64,000 nt of DNA from Maritalea mobilis. Its GTDB lineage: Bacteria > Pseudomonadota > Alphaproteobacteria > Rhizobiales > Devosiaceae. Where the stretch lies: contig NZ_SNYR01000003.1 of assembly GCF_004363175.1 (NCBI RefSeq), positions 208,183 through 272,182 of the forward strand. The letters are read 5' to 3'. The position numbers were made by a program, and so were the translations under genes. The notes under the pieces were generated by a model, which did no database searches, had not been told where the DNA came from, and was given only the letters and a program-made list of their open reading frames with translations. Shown here one piece after another: positions 1 through 9,425 of the stretch. Position 1 is the first letter of the stretch; every line of letters starts with the position of its first letter.

Positions 1-186
1 GTGCCGCTTTTGGGTGTCGATCAGGACCAATATCGTCTAGGCAATGGCGGCGGTTATTATGATCGCACATTGGCACGCCGGCCCAACGCCCAAACCATTG
101 GCATCGGCGCACAATTTTGCCAGATCAAAACCATCTTCCCCCAAGCTTGGGATATTCGCCTCAACACAATTTTACTGGCCCCATAA
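1..186 (+). CDS. 5-formyltetrahydrofolate cyclo-ligase, C-terminal part (cut by window edge)
   Basis: Only the last 61 codons are present; the reading frame is open at base 1, so the true start lies outside the window. The fragment carries the signature LGNGGGYYDRTL (residues 13-24), the glycine-rich, tyrosine-containing motif of the 5-formyl-THF cyclo-ligase (MTHFS/YgfA) family. These enzymes use ATP to convert 5-formyltetrahydrofolate to 5,10-methenyltetrahydrofolate in the cytoplasm. In many proteobacteria the gene sits next to the 6S RNA gene ssrS, which would lie upstream and outside this window. The family call is firm; nothing can be said about the N-terminus. Confidence 0.9.
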   Translation: MPLLGVDQDQYRLGNGGGYYDRTLARRPNAQTIGIGAQFCQIKTIFPQAWDIRLNTILLAP

Positions 187-251
187 AGGGTTCTGATTGA
201 CCCTATGTCAGGCCATTTGCTAAACAATGCGCAAATTAAGGATTGCCGATA

Positions 252-428
252 ATGGATAAAAAACCAGATCCCAAAATTGCAGAGCAAGCGCTGGCCGAAG
301 CGCAAGCCCGTCGCGCTGAAATTGATGAAAAACAAAAGCAAGCGCCCAAAGAGATCAACGGCAAAAAAGGCCCCGATCCTGCACGCTATGGCGATTGGGA
401 AAATAAAGGCATTGCCTCAGATTTCTGA
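252..428 (+). CDS. DUF1674 / SDHAF4-like succinate dehydrogenase assembly protein
   Basis: A 58-residue protein read from the ATG at 252 (a TTG three codons earlier is the less likely start). Its C-terminus, GPDPARYGDWENKGIASDF, is the hallmark of DUF1674, the bacterial relatives of mitochondrial SDHAF4, which binds the flavinated SdhA subunit during complex II assembly. The N-terminal half is charged, low in complexity and probably disordered. It follows the cyclo-ligase on the same strand after 65 bp. Its last 12 bases overlap the end of the convergent photolyase gene. The assembly role is inferred from the family and not shown here. Confidence 0.85.
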   Translation: MDKKPDPKIAEQALAEAQARRAEIDEKQKQAPKEINGKKGPDPARYGDWENKGIASDF

Positions 429-1874
429 TTCTTTTGCCTCTGCACGTGCATTTTTGTGTGCGTCATAAGCCGCCAATGCATCTTGGCGCGATTTCTTCAA
501 ATCTACCATCGGCTCGGGATATTTGGTCCCGTCCAACCCATATTTTTCGCGCATCTCTTTCGGCGCCTCCCAAGGGGCGAAGAGATAGCTTTTGGGCACA
601 TCGCGTAATTCCGCCACATGGGTGCGGATATACTCCCCTTCCGGGTCAAATTTCTCGCCCTGCAACACGGGGTTAAACACTCTGAAATAGGGCGCGGCAT
701 CTGCGCCAGTGCCCGCCACCCATTGCCATGAAGCGCTGTTGCTGGCCAAATCTGCATCAAACAAAGTGTCCTCAAACCACGCCAGCCCGTCGCGCCAATC
801 CTGTCGCAAATTCTTAGTGAGGTAAGAGGCAACAATCATGCGCACGCGATTGTGCATATAGCCCGTGGTCCAAAGTTCCCGCATACCCGCATCAACAATT
901 GGAATACCGGTTTTCCCCTGTTGCCAGCGCTTCACACGCAGCTCATCTTTCGCCCAGGTAAAACCTTCAAACTGCGGCTGAAAATTCTCCTTCGGCAAGG
1001 TTGGAAAATGATAGAGCAGATAATATGAAAATTCACGCCAGCCCAGCTCAGAGCGAAAATGCTCCACATTGCGATCTTGGCTATAATGGTCCAGCGCTGC
1101 CCATAATTGATGGGGCGAAATCTGGCCAAAATGCAAATAGGGGGACAAGCGCGAAACAAATGGCTTGCCCGGCAAATCGCGCCCTTCTTTATAATTAAAC
1201 AGCCCGTTTTCAGCAAAATCATCCCAGCGGGCACGCGCACCCGCCTCGCTAATGTCCCACCCTTCAACAATCGATTTGCCCCAATCCCGTGTGGGCAGCA
1301 GGTTCAACTCATCCAAGGAAGCAGCACCATCGATCTTGCCTTCATAGGCATTGATTTGCTGAGGGGCCTTAAGCGGTGCACGCGGCGGTTCAGCGTTCAA
1401 ACACCCTTTTTTGTAAAAAGGCGTGAAAACTTTATAAGGGCCGCCATCCTTTTTTTCGATGGTCCATGGTTCAAACAATAAGCTACCATTATGGCTATGC
1501 GCTTCAACATCGTCATCGGCGAACCATTGCTTGAGTGCCTTATCGCGCGCTATCGCCTCCGGCTCATACATCCGGTTCCAATGCACGGCCACAAGCTCAA
1601 ATTCAGCCTTTAGCTGCTCAAAAACCGCCCGCGGCGTGCCTTTAAAAAGCACCAGACTTTCATTCAAATCCTTATGGAGTGCCGCCAAACTATTATGCAG
1701 CCAAACATTGGAGGCGCCGCCTTGTTGCGGCTGCCCATCTTGGCCCTGATCATCAATAAAGATTGGCAAAACAGGCACACCATGGTCCAACGCCACGCAA
1801 AGAGCGGGGTTATCCGCCAGCCGCAAATCCCGCCGAAACCAACAAATTGCGATTTTTTGCTTACGACCAGTCAA
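417..1874 (-). CDS. phrB: Deoxyribodipyrimidine photolyase (cryptochrome/photolyase family)
   Basis: A protein of 485 residues, the usual length of a class I CPD photolyase. The N-terminal alpha/beta domain that binds the antenna chromophore begins with AICWFRRDLRLADNPAL (about residues 8-24). The C-terminal FAD domain contains LSPYLHFGQIS, the stretch GWREFSYYLL, and the strongly conserved IPIVDAGMRELWTTGYMHNR segment. It would repair UV-induced cyclobutane pyrimidine dimers using blue light. It is convergent with the SDHAF4-like gene and downstream of the MCP terminator, so it probably has its own promoter. A (6-4) photolyase or cryptochrome cannot be excluded without alignment. Confidence 0.93.
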   Translation of the reverse strand: MTGRKQKIAICWFRRDLRLADNPALCVALDHGVPVLPIFIDDQGQDGQPQQGGASNVWLHNSLAALHKDLNESLVLFKGTPRAVFEQLKAEFELVAVHWNRMYEPEAIARDKALKQWFADDDVEAHSHNGSLLFEPWTIEKKDGGPYKVFTPFYKKGCLNAEPPRAPLKAPQQINAYEGKIDGAASLDELNLLPTRDWGKSIVEGWDISEAGARARWDDFAENGLFNYKEGRDLPGKPFVSRLSPYLHFGQISPHQLWAALDHYSQDRNVEHFRSELGWREFSYYLLYHFPTLPKENFQPQFEGFTWAKDELRVKRWQQGKTGIPIVDAGMRELWTTGYMHNRVRMIVASYLTKNLRQDWRDGLAWFEDTLFDADLASNSASWQWVAGTGADAAPYFRVFNPVLQGEKFDPEGEYIRTHVAELRDVPKSYLFAPWEAPKEMREKYGLDGTKYPEPMVDLKKSRQDALAAYDAHKNARAEAKESEI

Positions 1875-1879
1875 AATAA

Positions 1880-1918
1880 ACCCTCATGCATCTGTTCATA
1901 GAACAAACGCATGAGGGC
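1880..1918 (-). terminator. Rho-independent terminator of the PAS-MCP operon
   Basis: CCCTCATGC (1881-1889) pairs perfectly with GCATGAGGG (1909-1917). An inner TGTTC/GAACA stem extends the hairpin. On the minus strand the hairpin is followed by TTTATTTT, which fits termination of the MCP transcript just before the photolyase start codon at 1874. Confidence 0.75.
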
Positions 1919-1956
1919 ATCATTTAGATCAGAAGTTTGATCGGTTTTTTAAGCCG

Positions 1957-3543
1957 TTAGGCAACTTGACTGGCCACCACACGCGGGGCGCTCATTTCAT
2001 CTTGCGACACTTCAACTTCAACCACATCGCCACTGTCGGTTTTAAACCGCTTCACAACCCGATCCAGGTCGCTGGCGCGGCCTTCGGTTTGCTCAATCGC
2101 TGCGTTGGTTTCTTCCACCAAGGCCGCATTATGTTGGGTGGTTTCGTCCATTTCCCGCACAGAAGCATGCAAAGTTTCAATCTTGTCTGCCTGCACCCGG
2201 CTATCGCGCGCAAAGCCCTGTACCAAGGTGGAGAAATTGGAGACGGCATCAACAATCTCATCCAATGATTGGCCAGCCCGCGCCACCAAACCAGTGCCGC
2301 TATCCACTTCTGACGTACTCTTTTCAATCAGCTCTTTCACTTCGTTAGAAGCTTCAGCGGCTGATTGCGCCAAGCGCCGCACTTCCACGGCAACAACTGC
2401 AAAGCCTTTGCCCGCTTCACCAGCCCGCGCCGCTTCAACCGAAGCATTCAACGCCAACAAGTTGGTTTGGAACGCAATATTGTCGATCATCTCAATCACA
2501 GTCGAAATCTGTTTTGAGCTTTCATTGATCCGGGTCATTGCCGCATTGGCTTCACGCATCACATCGCCACCGCGCTGCGCAATCTCTTGCGCCCGTTGTG
2601 AACCTTCATGGCCCTCTTGCGCCCGCTGTGCATTCTGCTCCACCATTTCGGCAATCTCTTGCATCGCAGCAGAAGTGTGCTCAAGCGTTGCCGCCTGCCG
2701 CATGGTCCGTTCAGCCAAATCGTCTGAACCAGACAAAATCTCGCCAGTGGCTGATTTCAACGCGCCAGATGTGGTGCGCAAACCGCCAATAATATTGGTC
2801 AATTCTTCCGCCACCTTATTGGTGTCATCGCGCAACCGGGCAAATGCACCGTGATAATCACCATGCACCCGCTTAGACAAATCTGCCTGCGCCAAGTGTG
2901 ACAAAACTTCACCGGTATCAGAAATGCCGCGATCAATGGTCGACATCAGCATATTGATGTTTTGGCCCAATTGATTAAGGCCCTCATCGCCGAAATCTGC
3001 TTCCACGCGCTTGCTCAAATCGCCCATCACAGCAGCGTCAACAACATCACCAATTTCTTTGCGCAGATTTTCCAGCATGGCGGCAAAACCACCCATACGG
3101 TCAATCCCAGCATTCACACCGGCCACCGCATGCGCATAGGAGCCCAACATGCCTTCTTCGCGAATTTTGCGATAATAGCGCCCTTCACTGGCCGCTTGCA
3201 TCGCCAAATAACTTTCCCGCACAAAGGCATCGGCAACGTCAATCATGTCGTTAAACGTGTCTTTCACGTCGCTACATTCGCCCTGTGCCCCTGGCGCCAC
3301 CAAGCGCACATCAAAGTCACCCTGACGCAAGCTTTCACCTGTGGTTTTCAACCGACGGATAAAACCGCGCAAACACAAAAACTGCCGCACAAGATAAAGA
3401 CTGGTCAAAAAGGGCAGCACGCTGCTCGCGGCAATATAAACCAATGGTGCATCGAACACGGCCAGACCAAAGGCCAGCAGCGAAGTTGCGGCCAAAATGG
3501 CCCCCGCAATCGCGACCTTATAAAGTGAATACGAATTCATCAT
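1957..3543 (-). CDS. Methyl-accepting chemotaxis protein without a periplasmic sensor domain
   Basis: The protein has 528 residues when read from the ATG at 3543 (a second ATG follows at 3540). Two hydrophobic segments near residues 8-28 and 33-53 are joined by only a few residues, so there is no periplasmic ligand domain. HAMP-like segments follow, then a cytoplasmic signalling domain with the conserved hairpin tip around [21 protein letters not shown]. No CheR-docking pentapeptide is visible at the C-terminus (it ends VVASQVA). Its start overlaps the stop of the upstream PAS gene by about 25 nt, so the two are translationally linked. The sensory input is therefore probably supplied by that PAS partner, as the PAS domain does within Aer. 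Confidence 0.92.
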   Translation of the reverse strand: MMNSYSLYKVAIAGAILAATSLLAFGLAVFDAPLVYIAASSVLPFLTSLYLVRQFLCLRGFIRRLKTTGESLRQGDFDVRLVAPGAQGECSDVKDTFNDMIDVADAFVRESYLAMQAASEGRYYRKIREEGMLGSYAHAVAGVNAGIDRMGGFAAMLENLRKEIGDVVDAAVMGDLSKRVEADFGDEGLNQLGQNINMLMSTIDRGISDTGEVLSHLAQADLSKRVHGDYHGAFARLRDDTNKVAEELTNIIGGLRTTSGALKSATGEILSGSDDLAERTMRQAATLEHTSAAMQEIAEMVEQNAQRAQEGHEGSQRAQEIAQRGGDVMREANAAMTRINESSKQISTVIEMIDNIAFQTNLLALNASVEAARAGEAGKGFAVVAVEVRRLAQSAAEASNEVKELIEKSTSEVDSGTGLVARAGQSLDEIVDAVSNFSTLVQGFARDSRVQADKIETLHASVREMDETTQHNAALVEETNAAIEQTEGRASDLDRVVKRFKTDSGDVVEVEVSQDEMSAPRVVASQVA

Positions 3544-4030
3544 AATCCATGCCCTTTTCAGCCAAAAGCTCATCCAATTTTGCAGACGAAGCGGCTAGAC
3601 CTTCTTTTCTATTCTTGTAGCTTTTCTCAACATCCAGAAGAATTTCATAGATCGCGCTGATCTGCTCAATCGCTTCCGTGCGGGCATGCCGCCGATTGGA
3701 ATGAAATGAGGTCACTTCACCATGTTGGTTTCGGCTAGGTGTAACATGGGCAAAAACCCAATAATGATTGCCATTTTTGGTGCCGTTCACCACATAGGCA
3801 AACACTTCACGCCCGGCGAGCAATCGCTCCCACAGCAATTTGAACACACATCGAGGCATCGCTTTTGAGCGAATTGTGCTGTGGGGCTTGCCCAACAGTT
3901 CACGTTCGTCATATTCCGCCAAATCAAGAAAAACTCGATTGGCGTATTGGATATGGCCCTTTAGATTTGTTTTAGAAACAACGATCCGATCAGGATCAAA
4001 TGGGCGCTGTACACCTTCAACAGCAAGCAT
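3518..4030 (-). CDS. Aer-type PAS domain protein, partner of the downstream MCP
   Basis: A soluble protein of 170 residues. The first 130 residues form a PAS domain of the Aer/aerotaxis type: [23 protein letters not shown], then [30 protein letters not shown] and [13 protein letters not shown]. In Aer this fold binds FAD and reports redox state. Residues 130-170 are a helical, charged tail that could dock onto a receptor. The gene overlaps the MCP gene and is its only operon partner, which suggests an Aer receptor split into sensor and transducer. Flavin binding is inferred. A single-domain energy-taxis adaptor is the most likely alternative. Confidence 0.85.
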   Translation of the reverse strand: MLAVEGVQRPFDPDRIVVSKTNLKGHIQYANRVFLDLAEYDERELLGKPHSTIRSKAMPRCVFKLLWERLLAGREVFAYVVNGTKNGNHYWVFAHVTPSRNQHGEVTSFHSNRRHARTEAIEQISAIYEILLDVEKSYKNRKEGLAASSAKLDELLAEKGMDYDEFVFTL

Positions 4031-4111
4031 AAAGACCTCAAATAGTACAGTAAACTACGACTTTTAAGTAAGGGTTCTACCCCATACGATCATTATTTAA
4101 ATAACTTGCTT

Positions 4112-4138
4112 AAAATTGAATGAATCAAATTCAATTTT
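4112..4138. promoter_or_regulatory. Perfect 10-bp inverted repeat upstream of the PAS-MCP operon
   Basis: AAAATTGAAT (4112-4121) and ATTCAATTTT (4129-4138) are perfect inverted repeats with a 7-bp spacer, 82-108 bp upstream of the PAS gene start. The surrounding 4031-4256 stretch is AT-rich and without a gene, as expected for a promoter region. No cognate regulator is evident. The repeat has no adjoining T-run, so it looks more like an operator than a terminator. Confidence 0.45.
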
Positions 4139-4256
4139 TAGTCAATTAACAAGATGATCGAATTAGTTACGCCAAAAGTCTATAGATTAGGGAAATGGTT
4201 ACACACAACCGTAGGTTTTAACTTGTTGGTTACAAGGGCAACATTTAACAAAGCAT

Positions 4257-4291
4257 TAAAAAACCGCCACGTGATAACCACATGGCGGTAA
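4257..4291 (-). terminator. Rho-independent terminator of the YciI/EVE/DUF1761 gene string
   Basis: ACCGCCACGTG (4263-4273) pairs with CACATGGCGGT (4279-4289) with one G-T wobble. On the minus strand the hairpin is followed by a run of six T. It lies 45 bp after the stop codon of the DUF1761 gene. Confidence 0.8.
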
Positions 4292-4334
4292 GCTCTTAAT
4301 ATCAGTAAATAATTTGTTGAGATTGCAACTAAGA

Positions 4335-4763
4335 TTAGGCCAGCAGACCCAAAATAACGCCCTGAACAATCACAACTCCTAGTAGATAGCCACCGTCAAT
4401 AATCGTCAGGCTGACCTTTTGTCCCTGATAGGCGTGGTTAAGCACCATTGAGGTCAAAATAAAACCAAACCACATATGTGCACCCACCATCACAGCATCC
4501 CAAAGCTGTATATCCGTGGCGCTACTGTCCATAATGGCGCGGGTAAGCAGCAAGATAAAATAGGCCATAATCAATTGGCACACAGCGGCGATAACAAATG
4601 GCATCGGAGATGATTTGCCTTCCGGCATCAACTCTTCTCTGGTTTTACCCAGCGCATTCATCCATTGAGTGCCCAAGCTGGTGTACCAGCCCATGCCCAG
4701 CACCATGCTGCCCACTGCGGCCAACAAAACCGCAAGCCAATTAACATCTACAAAATGGTTCAT
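4335..4763 (-). CDS. DUF1761 family membrane protein
   Basis: A protein of 142 residues with four predicted membrane helices (about 8-28, 53-75, 88-110 and 120-141). The layout and the motifs VNWLAVLLAAV near the start, MGWYTSLG and VMVGAHMWFGF match DUF1761, a family of unknown function. A strong Shine-Dalgarno (GGGGAGGA) precedes the ATG. It is the last gene before the terminator at about 4257. No function can be assigned. Confidence 0.75.
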   Translation of the reverse strand: MNHFVDVNWLAVLLAAVGSMVLGMGWYTSLGTQWMNALGKTREELMPEGKSSPMPFVIAAVCQLIMAYFILLLTRAIMDSSATDIQLWDAVMVGAHMWFGFILTSMVLNHAYQGQKVSLTIIDGGYLLGVVIVQGVILGLLA

Positions 4764-4815
4764 CTTTTTATCCTCCCCGAAAAGATGAGATGGACGACTT
4801 GTTCGCCCACAATAA

Positions 4816-5232
4816 TTATGGCTTTACGCCACCCAATTTGCAAATAATTTCCCATTCTTTCTCAGTAACGGGCTGAACAGAAAGCCGCGAATTGTTGACC
4901 AATACCATATCTTGAAGTTCTGGATGCTGCTTTACATCTTCAAGTGTAATTGGTGTTTTAAGGCTTTCTACCGCTTCAATATCCACGCATTCCCAGCGCG
5001 GATCATCGGTTTTACTGTCAGGGTGCGCTTCCGCCGCCACCCGAACAATGCCCACAATGCGCTTTTCATTTACGGAGTGATAAAAGAAGCCTTTGTCGCC
5101 CACCTTCATTTCACGCATATTGTTACGCGCCTGATAATTGCGCACGCCATCCCATTCTTCGGGGGCGCCTTTATTCAATTGATCTTCCCAACCCCAAGTA
5201 TTGGGCTCGCTTTTAAACAACCAGTAAGCCAT
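4816..5232 (-). CDS. EVE domain protein (PUA-like fold)
   Basis: A protein of 138 residues consisting of one EVE domain. It starts with AYWLFKSEPNTWGWEDQ, has GVRNYQARNNMREMKVGDKGFFYHS (about 30-54), and ends in a PVTEKEWEIICKLG stretch. EVE domains belong to the PUA/ASCH/YTH-like group and bind modified bases in nucleic acid; the bacterial stand-alone form (YtiB/thymocyte nuclear protein 1-like) is poorly understood. Its ATG overlaps the stop of the upstream YciI gene by one base (TAATG), showing translational coupling. Confidence 0.9.
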   Translation of the reverse strand: MAYWLFKSEPNTWGWEDQLNKGAPEEWDGVRNYQARNNMREMKVGDKGFFYHSVNEKRIVGIVRVAAEAHPDSKTDDPRWECVDIEAVESLKTPITLEDVKQHPELQDMVLVNNSRLSVQPVTEKEWEIICKLGGVKP

Positions 5233-5525
5233 TACTTCTTCTCCTCAGGTGGGTTGATTGCCCATGCCCATTCCGTCACGCCAACAGATTCGAAAACCCC
5301 TTGGGTCACATATGGATCTGCTTCCGCATAAGTGCGCGCCGCGGTCATGGACGGCACATCGATGATGATCAAGCTGCCCGTCGGGTTGCCATTGTCATCC
5401 AAATAGGGCCCAGCCAATTTCAAATTGTCGCCCAGCTCTTGCCAATAAGCCAAATGTGCGGGCCGAGTCTCTTTGCGCTTTTCTAACGCGTCTGGGCGAT
5501 CTCGCCCTGAAATCACAAAATACAT
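5232..5525 (-). CDS. YciI family protein
   Basis: A small cytoplasmic protein of 97 residues from the ATG at 5525, which has GGAG six bases upstream. An in-frame GTG at 5537 is less likely. YciI-like features are RPAHLAYWQELGDNLKLAGPYLDD, with the family histidine, and AADPY-type text (EADPYVTQGVF) near the end. YciI proteins are ferredoxin-like dimers of uncertain, possibly hydrolytic, function. It lies between gpsA and the EVE gene in a five-gene string (tsaD to DUF1761). Confidence 0.85.
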   Translation of the reverse strand: MYFVISGRDRPDALEKRKETRPAHLAYWQELGDNLKLAGPYLDDNGNPTGSLIIIDVPSMTAARTYAEADPYVTQGVFESVGVTEWAWAINPPEEKK

Positions 5526-5536
5526 CTTCTTCTCCA

Positions 5537-6529
5537 CTATTCTGACCGCAAGGGCCGCGCCATCAACTGCGCCACCAAACCTTCAATCGGCGCCTGCCCC
5601 GCCAGCAAAGCATTCACGGCTTTGATGATCGGTGCATCCACCTGATATTTGTCTGCCAGCGCCAACCCAACCGGGCTGGAATGCACGCCCTCTGCCAATT
5701 TCGCGCCAGAGTCTACAATCTGCGCCACGCTTTCGCCCGCGCCCAACCGATAGCCAAAATCGAAATTACGCGATTCCCGCGCAGTGCAGCTCAGGGTCAA
5801 ATCGCCAAGGCCAGCAAGGCTGTTCAAACTTTCTTTCGCGCCCCCCATGGCCTCAACCAAAGGTCCCATCTCCGCAAAGGCCCGCGCCATAATGGACGAA
5901 CGGGCCGAAAGCCCAAGCTCAGCGCCATCCACTGCGCCGCAAGCCAGCGCGTAAATATTCTTCAACGCACCTGCCAGTTCCACACCCACAATATCGTCGC
6001 TTGAATAGGGACGGAAAGTTGGCCCAGCAAGCAAATCAACAATCTTGCGCGCCGCTTCAATGCTTTCCCCGGCAAGGGTCACCGCCGTCGGCTTGCCCTG
6101 CGCCACATCCACAGCAAAGCTCGGCCCTGAGAGCACAAACGCATGCGCCTTTGGGCTGGCCTCGGCCAAAATCTCGCTTTGGCGCTTCAACGTGTCTTTT
6201 TCCAACCCCTTGGCACACAAAACAATGCTTTTGCCGGCCAGGCGCTCTGCGCCGATCTCTGTTAAAACCGCGCGGCTGGCCTGAGCAGGCACCACCAGCA
6301 AAATCGCTTGCGCCTTTTCAATACCTGCATAGCCCAATTGCGCCGTCACATGGGCATCCATCTCAACCATTTTGAGATAATGCGGGTTGCGCCGTTCTTC
6401 ATTGATGGTGCGAATGGCCACTTCATCGCGGCCACACAACATGACCTTTCGTCCAGCCAAGCCCAACGTGTGCGCCAATGCGCTGCCCCACGCGCCTGCG
6501 CCGACCACATAAATGGGTTGTTCACTCAC
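5537..6529 (-). CDS. gpsA: NAD(P)H-dependent glycerol-3-phosphate dehydrogenase
   Basis: A protein of 330 residues, normal for GpsA. The N-terminal Rossmann nucleotide site is [18 protein letters not shown] (residues 6-23). [18 protein letters not shown], the substrate loop, and the C-terminal catalytic segment [19 protein letters not shown] with the active lysine are intact. It reduces dihydroxyacetone phosphate to sn-glycerol 3-phosphate for phospholipid synthesis. Its start codon overlaps the stop of tsaD by 4 nt. Confidence 0.97.
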   Translation of the reverse strand: MSEQPIYVVGAGAWGSALAHTLGLAGRKVMLCGRDEVAIRTINEERRNPHYLKMVEMDAHVTAQLGYAGIEKAQAILLVVPAQASRAVLTEIGAERLAGKSIVLCAKGLEKDTLKRQSEILAEASPKAHAFVLSGPSFAVDVAQGKPTAVTLAGESIEAARKIVDLLAGPTFRPYSSDDIVGVELAGALKNIYALACGAVDGAELGLSARSSIMARAFAEMGPLVEAMGGAKESLNSLAGLGDLTLSCTARESRNFDFGYRLGAGESVAQIVDSGAKLAEGVHSSPVGLALADKYQVDAPIIKAVNALLAGQAPIEGLVAQLMARPLRSE

Positions 6530-7614
6530 ACTGCATCCCCTTTTGTTGCCAGCGCCATATCGGCATCATCCAACGGCCATCTTGGGCGCGCCTGAAAATC
6601 AGGCCCGTCCCGCTCGCCCAAATTAAACCGTTCAATGCCCGCCCATGCAATCATGGCACCATTGTCCGTACACAGTTTAATCGGCGGCACCACCATTTCC
6701 GCGTCATATTCAACCGCCAAATCTTTTAGCAATTGGCCAATGGCTTTGTTCGCCGCAACGCCACCCGCCACCACGAAACGGGGCTGATGTTCTGAAAATT
6801 CTGCCTGAAACCGCGCCAAAGCCAATCGGCAGCGATTGTCCAAAATCTTCAAAATGGTCGCTTGAAAGCTGGCACAAATATCCGCCACATCTTGGTCGCT
6901 CAGGGGTGCTTCTTTTTCAGCCGCCAGCCGCACAGCGGTTTTCAAACCAGAAAATGAGAAATCAAGCCGCTTTTCTTTGAGCAAGGGTTTGGGGAAGACA
7001 AATCTTTTCGGATCGCCTTTTTGCGCCCATTGTTCCACCTGCGGCCCACCCGGCATACCGAGGCCAAGCATTTTCGCCACCTTGTCGAAGGCTTCTCCCA
7101 GCGCATCATCAATGGTGCTGCCCCAGCGTTCATAATCGCCAACGCCCTTCACCAGCACAAATTGGCTGTGTCCGCCGGAAACAAGTAACAGCAGATAAGG
7201 AAATTCAAGCCCGTCTGTTAAACGCGGCGTCAGCGCATGACCTTCCAAATGGTTGATGGCCAATAGCGGCAAATCATGGGCATAAGCCATCGCTTTCGCG
7301 CTAGTCAGCCCCACCAAAACCCCGCCAATCAGCCCCGGCCCGGCCGTTGCGGCAATGCCATCCAGATCGTCAAAACCCAACTCAGCAGCGTCCAGCGCCT
7401 GCGCGACAATATGATCCATATATTGCACATGGGACCGCGCGGCAATTTCCGGTACAACACCGCCAAAGGCCTTATGCTCATCAAATTGGGACCGCACAAT
7501 ATTCGACAATATTTTCGCGCCGCCCTGCGCGTCGCGCTGCACAACTGCCGCTGCTGTTTCATCGCAGCTGGTTTCCAAACCCAAAATGGTGGTCGTTGCT
7601 TGCCCCATCGGCAT
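6526..7614 (-). CDS. tsaD: tRNA N6-adenosine threonylcarbamoyltransferase TsaD
   Basis: A protein of 362 residues from the ATG at 7614 (a second ATG at 7608 is equally possible; a start at 7644 would add an unconserved extension). It opens with [16 protein letters not shown] and has the metal-binding HLEGHAL (HxxxH) plus [11 protein letters not shown]. TsaD transfers the threonylcarbamoyl group to A37 of ANN-decoding tRNAs together with TsaB and TsaE. It heads a minus-strand operon with gpsA and diverges from hemC across 72 bp, an arrangement common in Alphaproteobacteria. Confidence 0.97.
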   Translation of the reverse strand: MPMGQATTTILGLETSCDETAAAVVQRDAQGGAKILSNIVRSQFDEHKAFGGVVPEIAARSHVQYMDHIVAQALDAAELGFDDLDGIAATAGPGLIGGVLVGLTSAKAMAYAHDLPLLAINHLEGHALTPRLTDGLEFPYLLLLVSGGHSQFVLVKGVGDYERWGSTIDDALGEAFDKVAKMLGLGMPGGPQVEQWAQKGDPKRFVFPKPLLKEKRLDFSFSGLKTAVRLAAEKEAPLSDQDVADICASFQATILKILDNRCRLALARFQAEFSEHQPRFVVAGGVAANKAIGQLLKDLAVEYDAEMVVPPIKLCTDNGAMIAWAGIERFNLGERDGPDFQARPRWPLDDADMALATKGDAV

Positions 7615-7686
7615 GATTTCGCTAAGCCTTTTTAAAAAGAACAACTGAACTACTGGCCCATAGCCCTATAGCAAGTGGATTGAACA

Positions 7687-8643
7687 TTGCAAACAGAACA
7701 AGCATCCAAACCGCGTCTCACCATCGGCACCCGAGGCTCCTTGCTCGCCTTGGCCCAAGCCAAACAGGTGCGCCGCGAGCTCGCCCAAAAAACTGAGTTG
7801 AGCGAAGATGAAATCGCCATCGAAGTGATCAAAACTAGTGGCGACATTATTTTGGATCGGCCCCTTTCTGAGGTGGGCGGCAAAGGCTTGTTCACCAAAG
7901 AAATCGAAGTAGCCTTGTTCGACAAGCGCATCGATTTGGCTGTGCACTCCGCCAAAGATGTGGCCACCATTTTGCCTGAAGGCATGATCCTGCCTGCCTT
8001 TTTGGAGCGCGAAGACACCCGCGACGCTTTTGTTTCCCTGAAATATAAAAGTCTTGATGATTTGCCAGAAGGCGCCAAATTCGGCACCTCTTCAATTCGC
8101 CGCGGCGCCCAAATTTTGCGCCAACGGCCCGATCTGCAAATTGTTGAATTTCGCGGCAATGTGCAAACCCGCATGCAAAAGCTGGAAGATGGCGTGGCGG
8201 AAGCCACCCTGCTTGCCTATGCCGGGCTGCGGCGCTTGGAGATGAGCCATATTGCCAAGCAATTGATTGACCCCACCATCATCCCACCAGCCCCCGGCCA
8301 AGGTGCACTCGCGCTCGAATGCCGGGCAGATGATGGTGAAGTTATTGAATGGGCCCGCACCCTCAACCATGCGCCAACTGCTGCCAAAATGGTTGCCGAG
8401 CGCCATTATTTGCACGGCCTAGACGGCTCGTGCCGCACACCAATCGCCGCTTATTCGACACTTGAGGGCAATGAACTGCATATTTTCGGCCAAGTGCTCT
8501 CTTTAGATGGTCAAACGGTTTACGAAGCCGAAGTTTCGGGCCATGCTGCAGATGCGGAAGAAATTGGCAAAGAATTGGCCGCCATCATCAAAAGCGCAGC
8601 AGGCGAAAAATTCTTTGAAAGCTTTGAAAAACGCGCCGACTAA
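7687..8643 (+). CDS. hemC: Porphobilinogen deaminase (hydroxymethylbilane synthase)
   Basis: A protein of 318 residues. The start must be the TTG at 7687, because a stop codon lies two codons upstream in frame and the conserved LTIGTRGSLLALAQA begins at residue 11. HSAKDVATILPEG, TSSIRRGAQIL and the dipyrromethane-cofactor cysteine in LDGSCRTPIAAYS (Cys249) are intact. It joins four porphobilinogens into hydroxymethylbilane. It is the first gene of a heme-linked string followed by hemD, mic60 and hemY. Confidence 0.96.
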   Translation: MQTEQASKPRLTIGTRGSLLALAQAKQVRRELAQKTELSEDEIAIEVIKTSGDIILDRPLSEVGGKGLFTKEIEVALFDKRIDLAVHSAKDVATILPEGMILPAFLEREDTRDAFVSLKYKSLDDLPEGAKFGTSSIRRGAQILRQRPDLQIVEFRGNVQTRMQKLEDGVAEATLLAYAGLRRLEMSHIAKQLIDPTIIPPAPGQGALALECRADDGEVIEWARTLNHAPTAAKMVAERHYLHGLDGSCRTPIAAYSTLEGNELHIFGQVLSLDGQTVYEAEVSGHAADAEEIGKELAAIIKSAAGEKFFESFEKRAD

Positions 8644-8668
8644 AATCTAGCCTTGGATGAGGTGATTT

Positions 8669-9382
8669 ATGAGCGAAACTGGCAAATCCCTTTTGGTCAC
8701 CCGCCCCTTTCCAGGGGGGCAAAAAACGGTGGCTGGCCTAATGGGGTTGGGCCATCGTCCCATGGCGGTGCCCCTCTTTTCCAAACGCATTTTGCCGCTG
8801 GATATGCCGTCGCCTTTTCAAATCACCGCTACCATTTTCACGTCGGCCAATGCGGTGCAGGCGCTCTCGCGCGACGAAATTGAAATCGGCCATAAATTAC
8901 TGCCCTGCTTCACGGTGGGTGACACCACGGCGCAAGCCGCCACCCATGCCGGTTTTTCAAATCTGCTGTCGGCCAATGGCGATGTAAAAGATTTGATCGC
9001 GCTGATTGAAAAAATGGAGCTGACCGGCAATTATTTTTACCCCTGCGCTATTGATCGCAAACCCGATCTTGAAGATCATTTTCGCGACACAGGCGTAAAT
9101 ATTCAGGCCAATCCGGCTTATGAAATGAAGCCTATTCAGGCGTTGCCCCCCGCGGTGATCACCCAGCTTCAACAAAGCGATATTGATGGGATTTTGATTT
9201 ATTCGGCCCGCGCCGCCACGCAATTTGCAAATCTGTGCACCAAGCATAATATATATATAAGTGGCCTGCCCTTTTATTGCCTTTCCCCCAGCATATGGGC
9301 GGAATTGCAGGCACATGGCGCCACCAACGGTTTTGTCGCAAAAGCGCCAAATGAAAACACTTTATTTGAACTCTTAGAATAA
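8669..9382 (+). CDS. hemD: Uroporphyrinogen-III synthase
   Basis: A protein of 237 residues following hemC after 25 bp, with GAGGTG as ribosome-binding site. Sequence conservation in this family is low. The recognisable parts are LLVTRPFPGGQKT at the start, ATIFTSANAVQAL, FTVGDTTAQAA and ILIYSARAATQFANL. It closes and rearranges hydroxymethylbilane to uroporphyrinogen III. The position between hemC and mic60 supports the call. Confidence 0.9.
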   Translation: MSETGKSLLVTRPFPGGQKTVAGLMGLGHRPMAVPLFSKRILPLDMPSPFQITATIFTSANAVQALSRDEIEIGHKLLPCFTVGDTTAQAATHAGFSNLLSANGDVKDLIALIEKMELTGNYFYPCAIDRKPDLEDHFRDTGVNIQANPAYEMKPIQALPPAVITQLQQSDIDGILIYSARAATQFANLCTKHNIYISGLPFYCLSPSIWAELQAHGATNGFVAKAPNENTLFELLE

Positions 9383-9425
9383 GTTCCAAAACCAAACACC
9401 AAACGCTGGCTAAAAAGGTTTTTCA

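Noticed and set aside
2105..2854. 249-codon open frame antisense to the MCP gene
   Set aside because: The opposite strand encodes a clear methyl-accepting signalling domain; the antisense frame has a biased, low-complexity composition and no recognisable domain.
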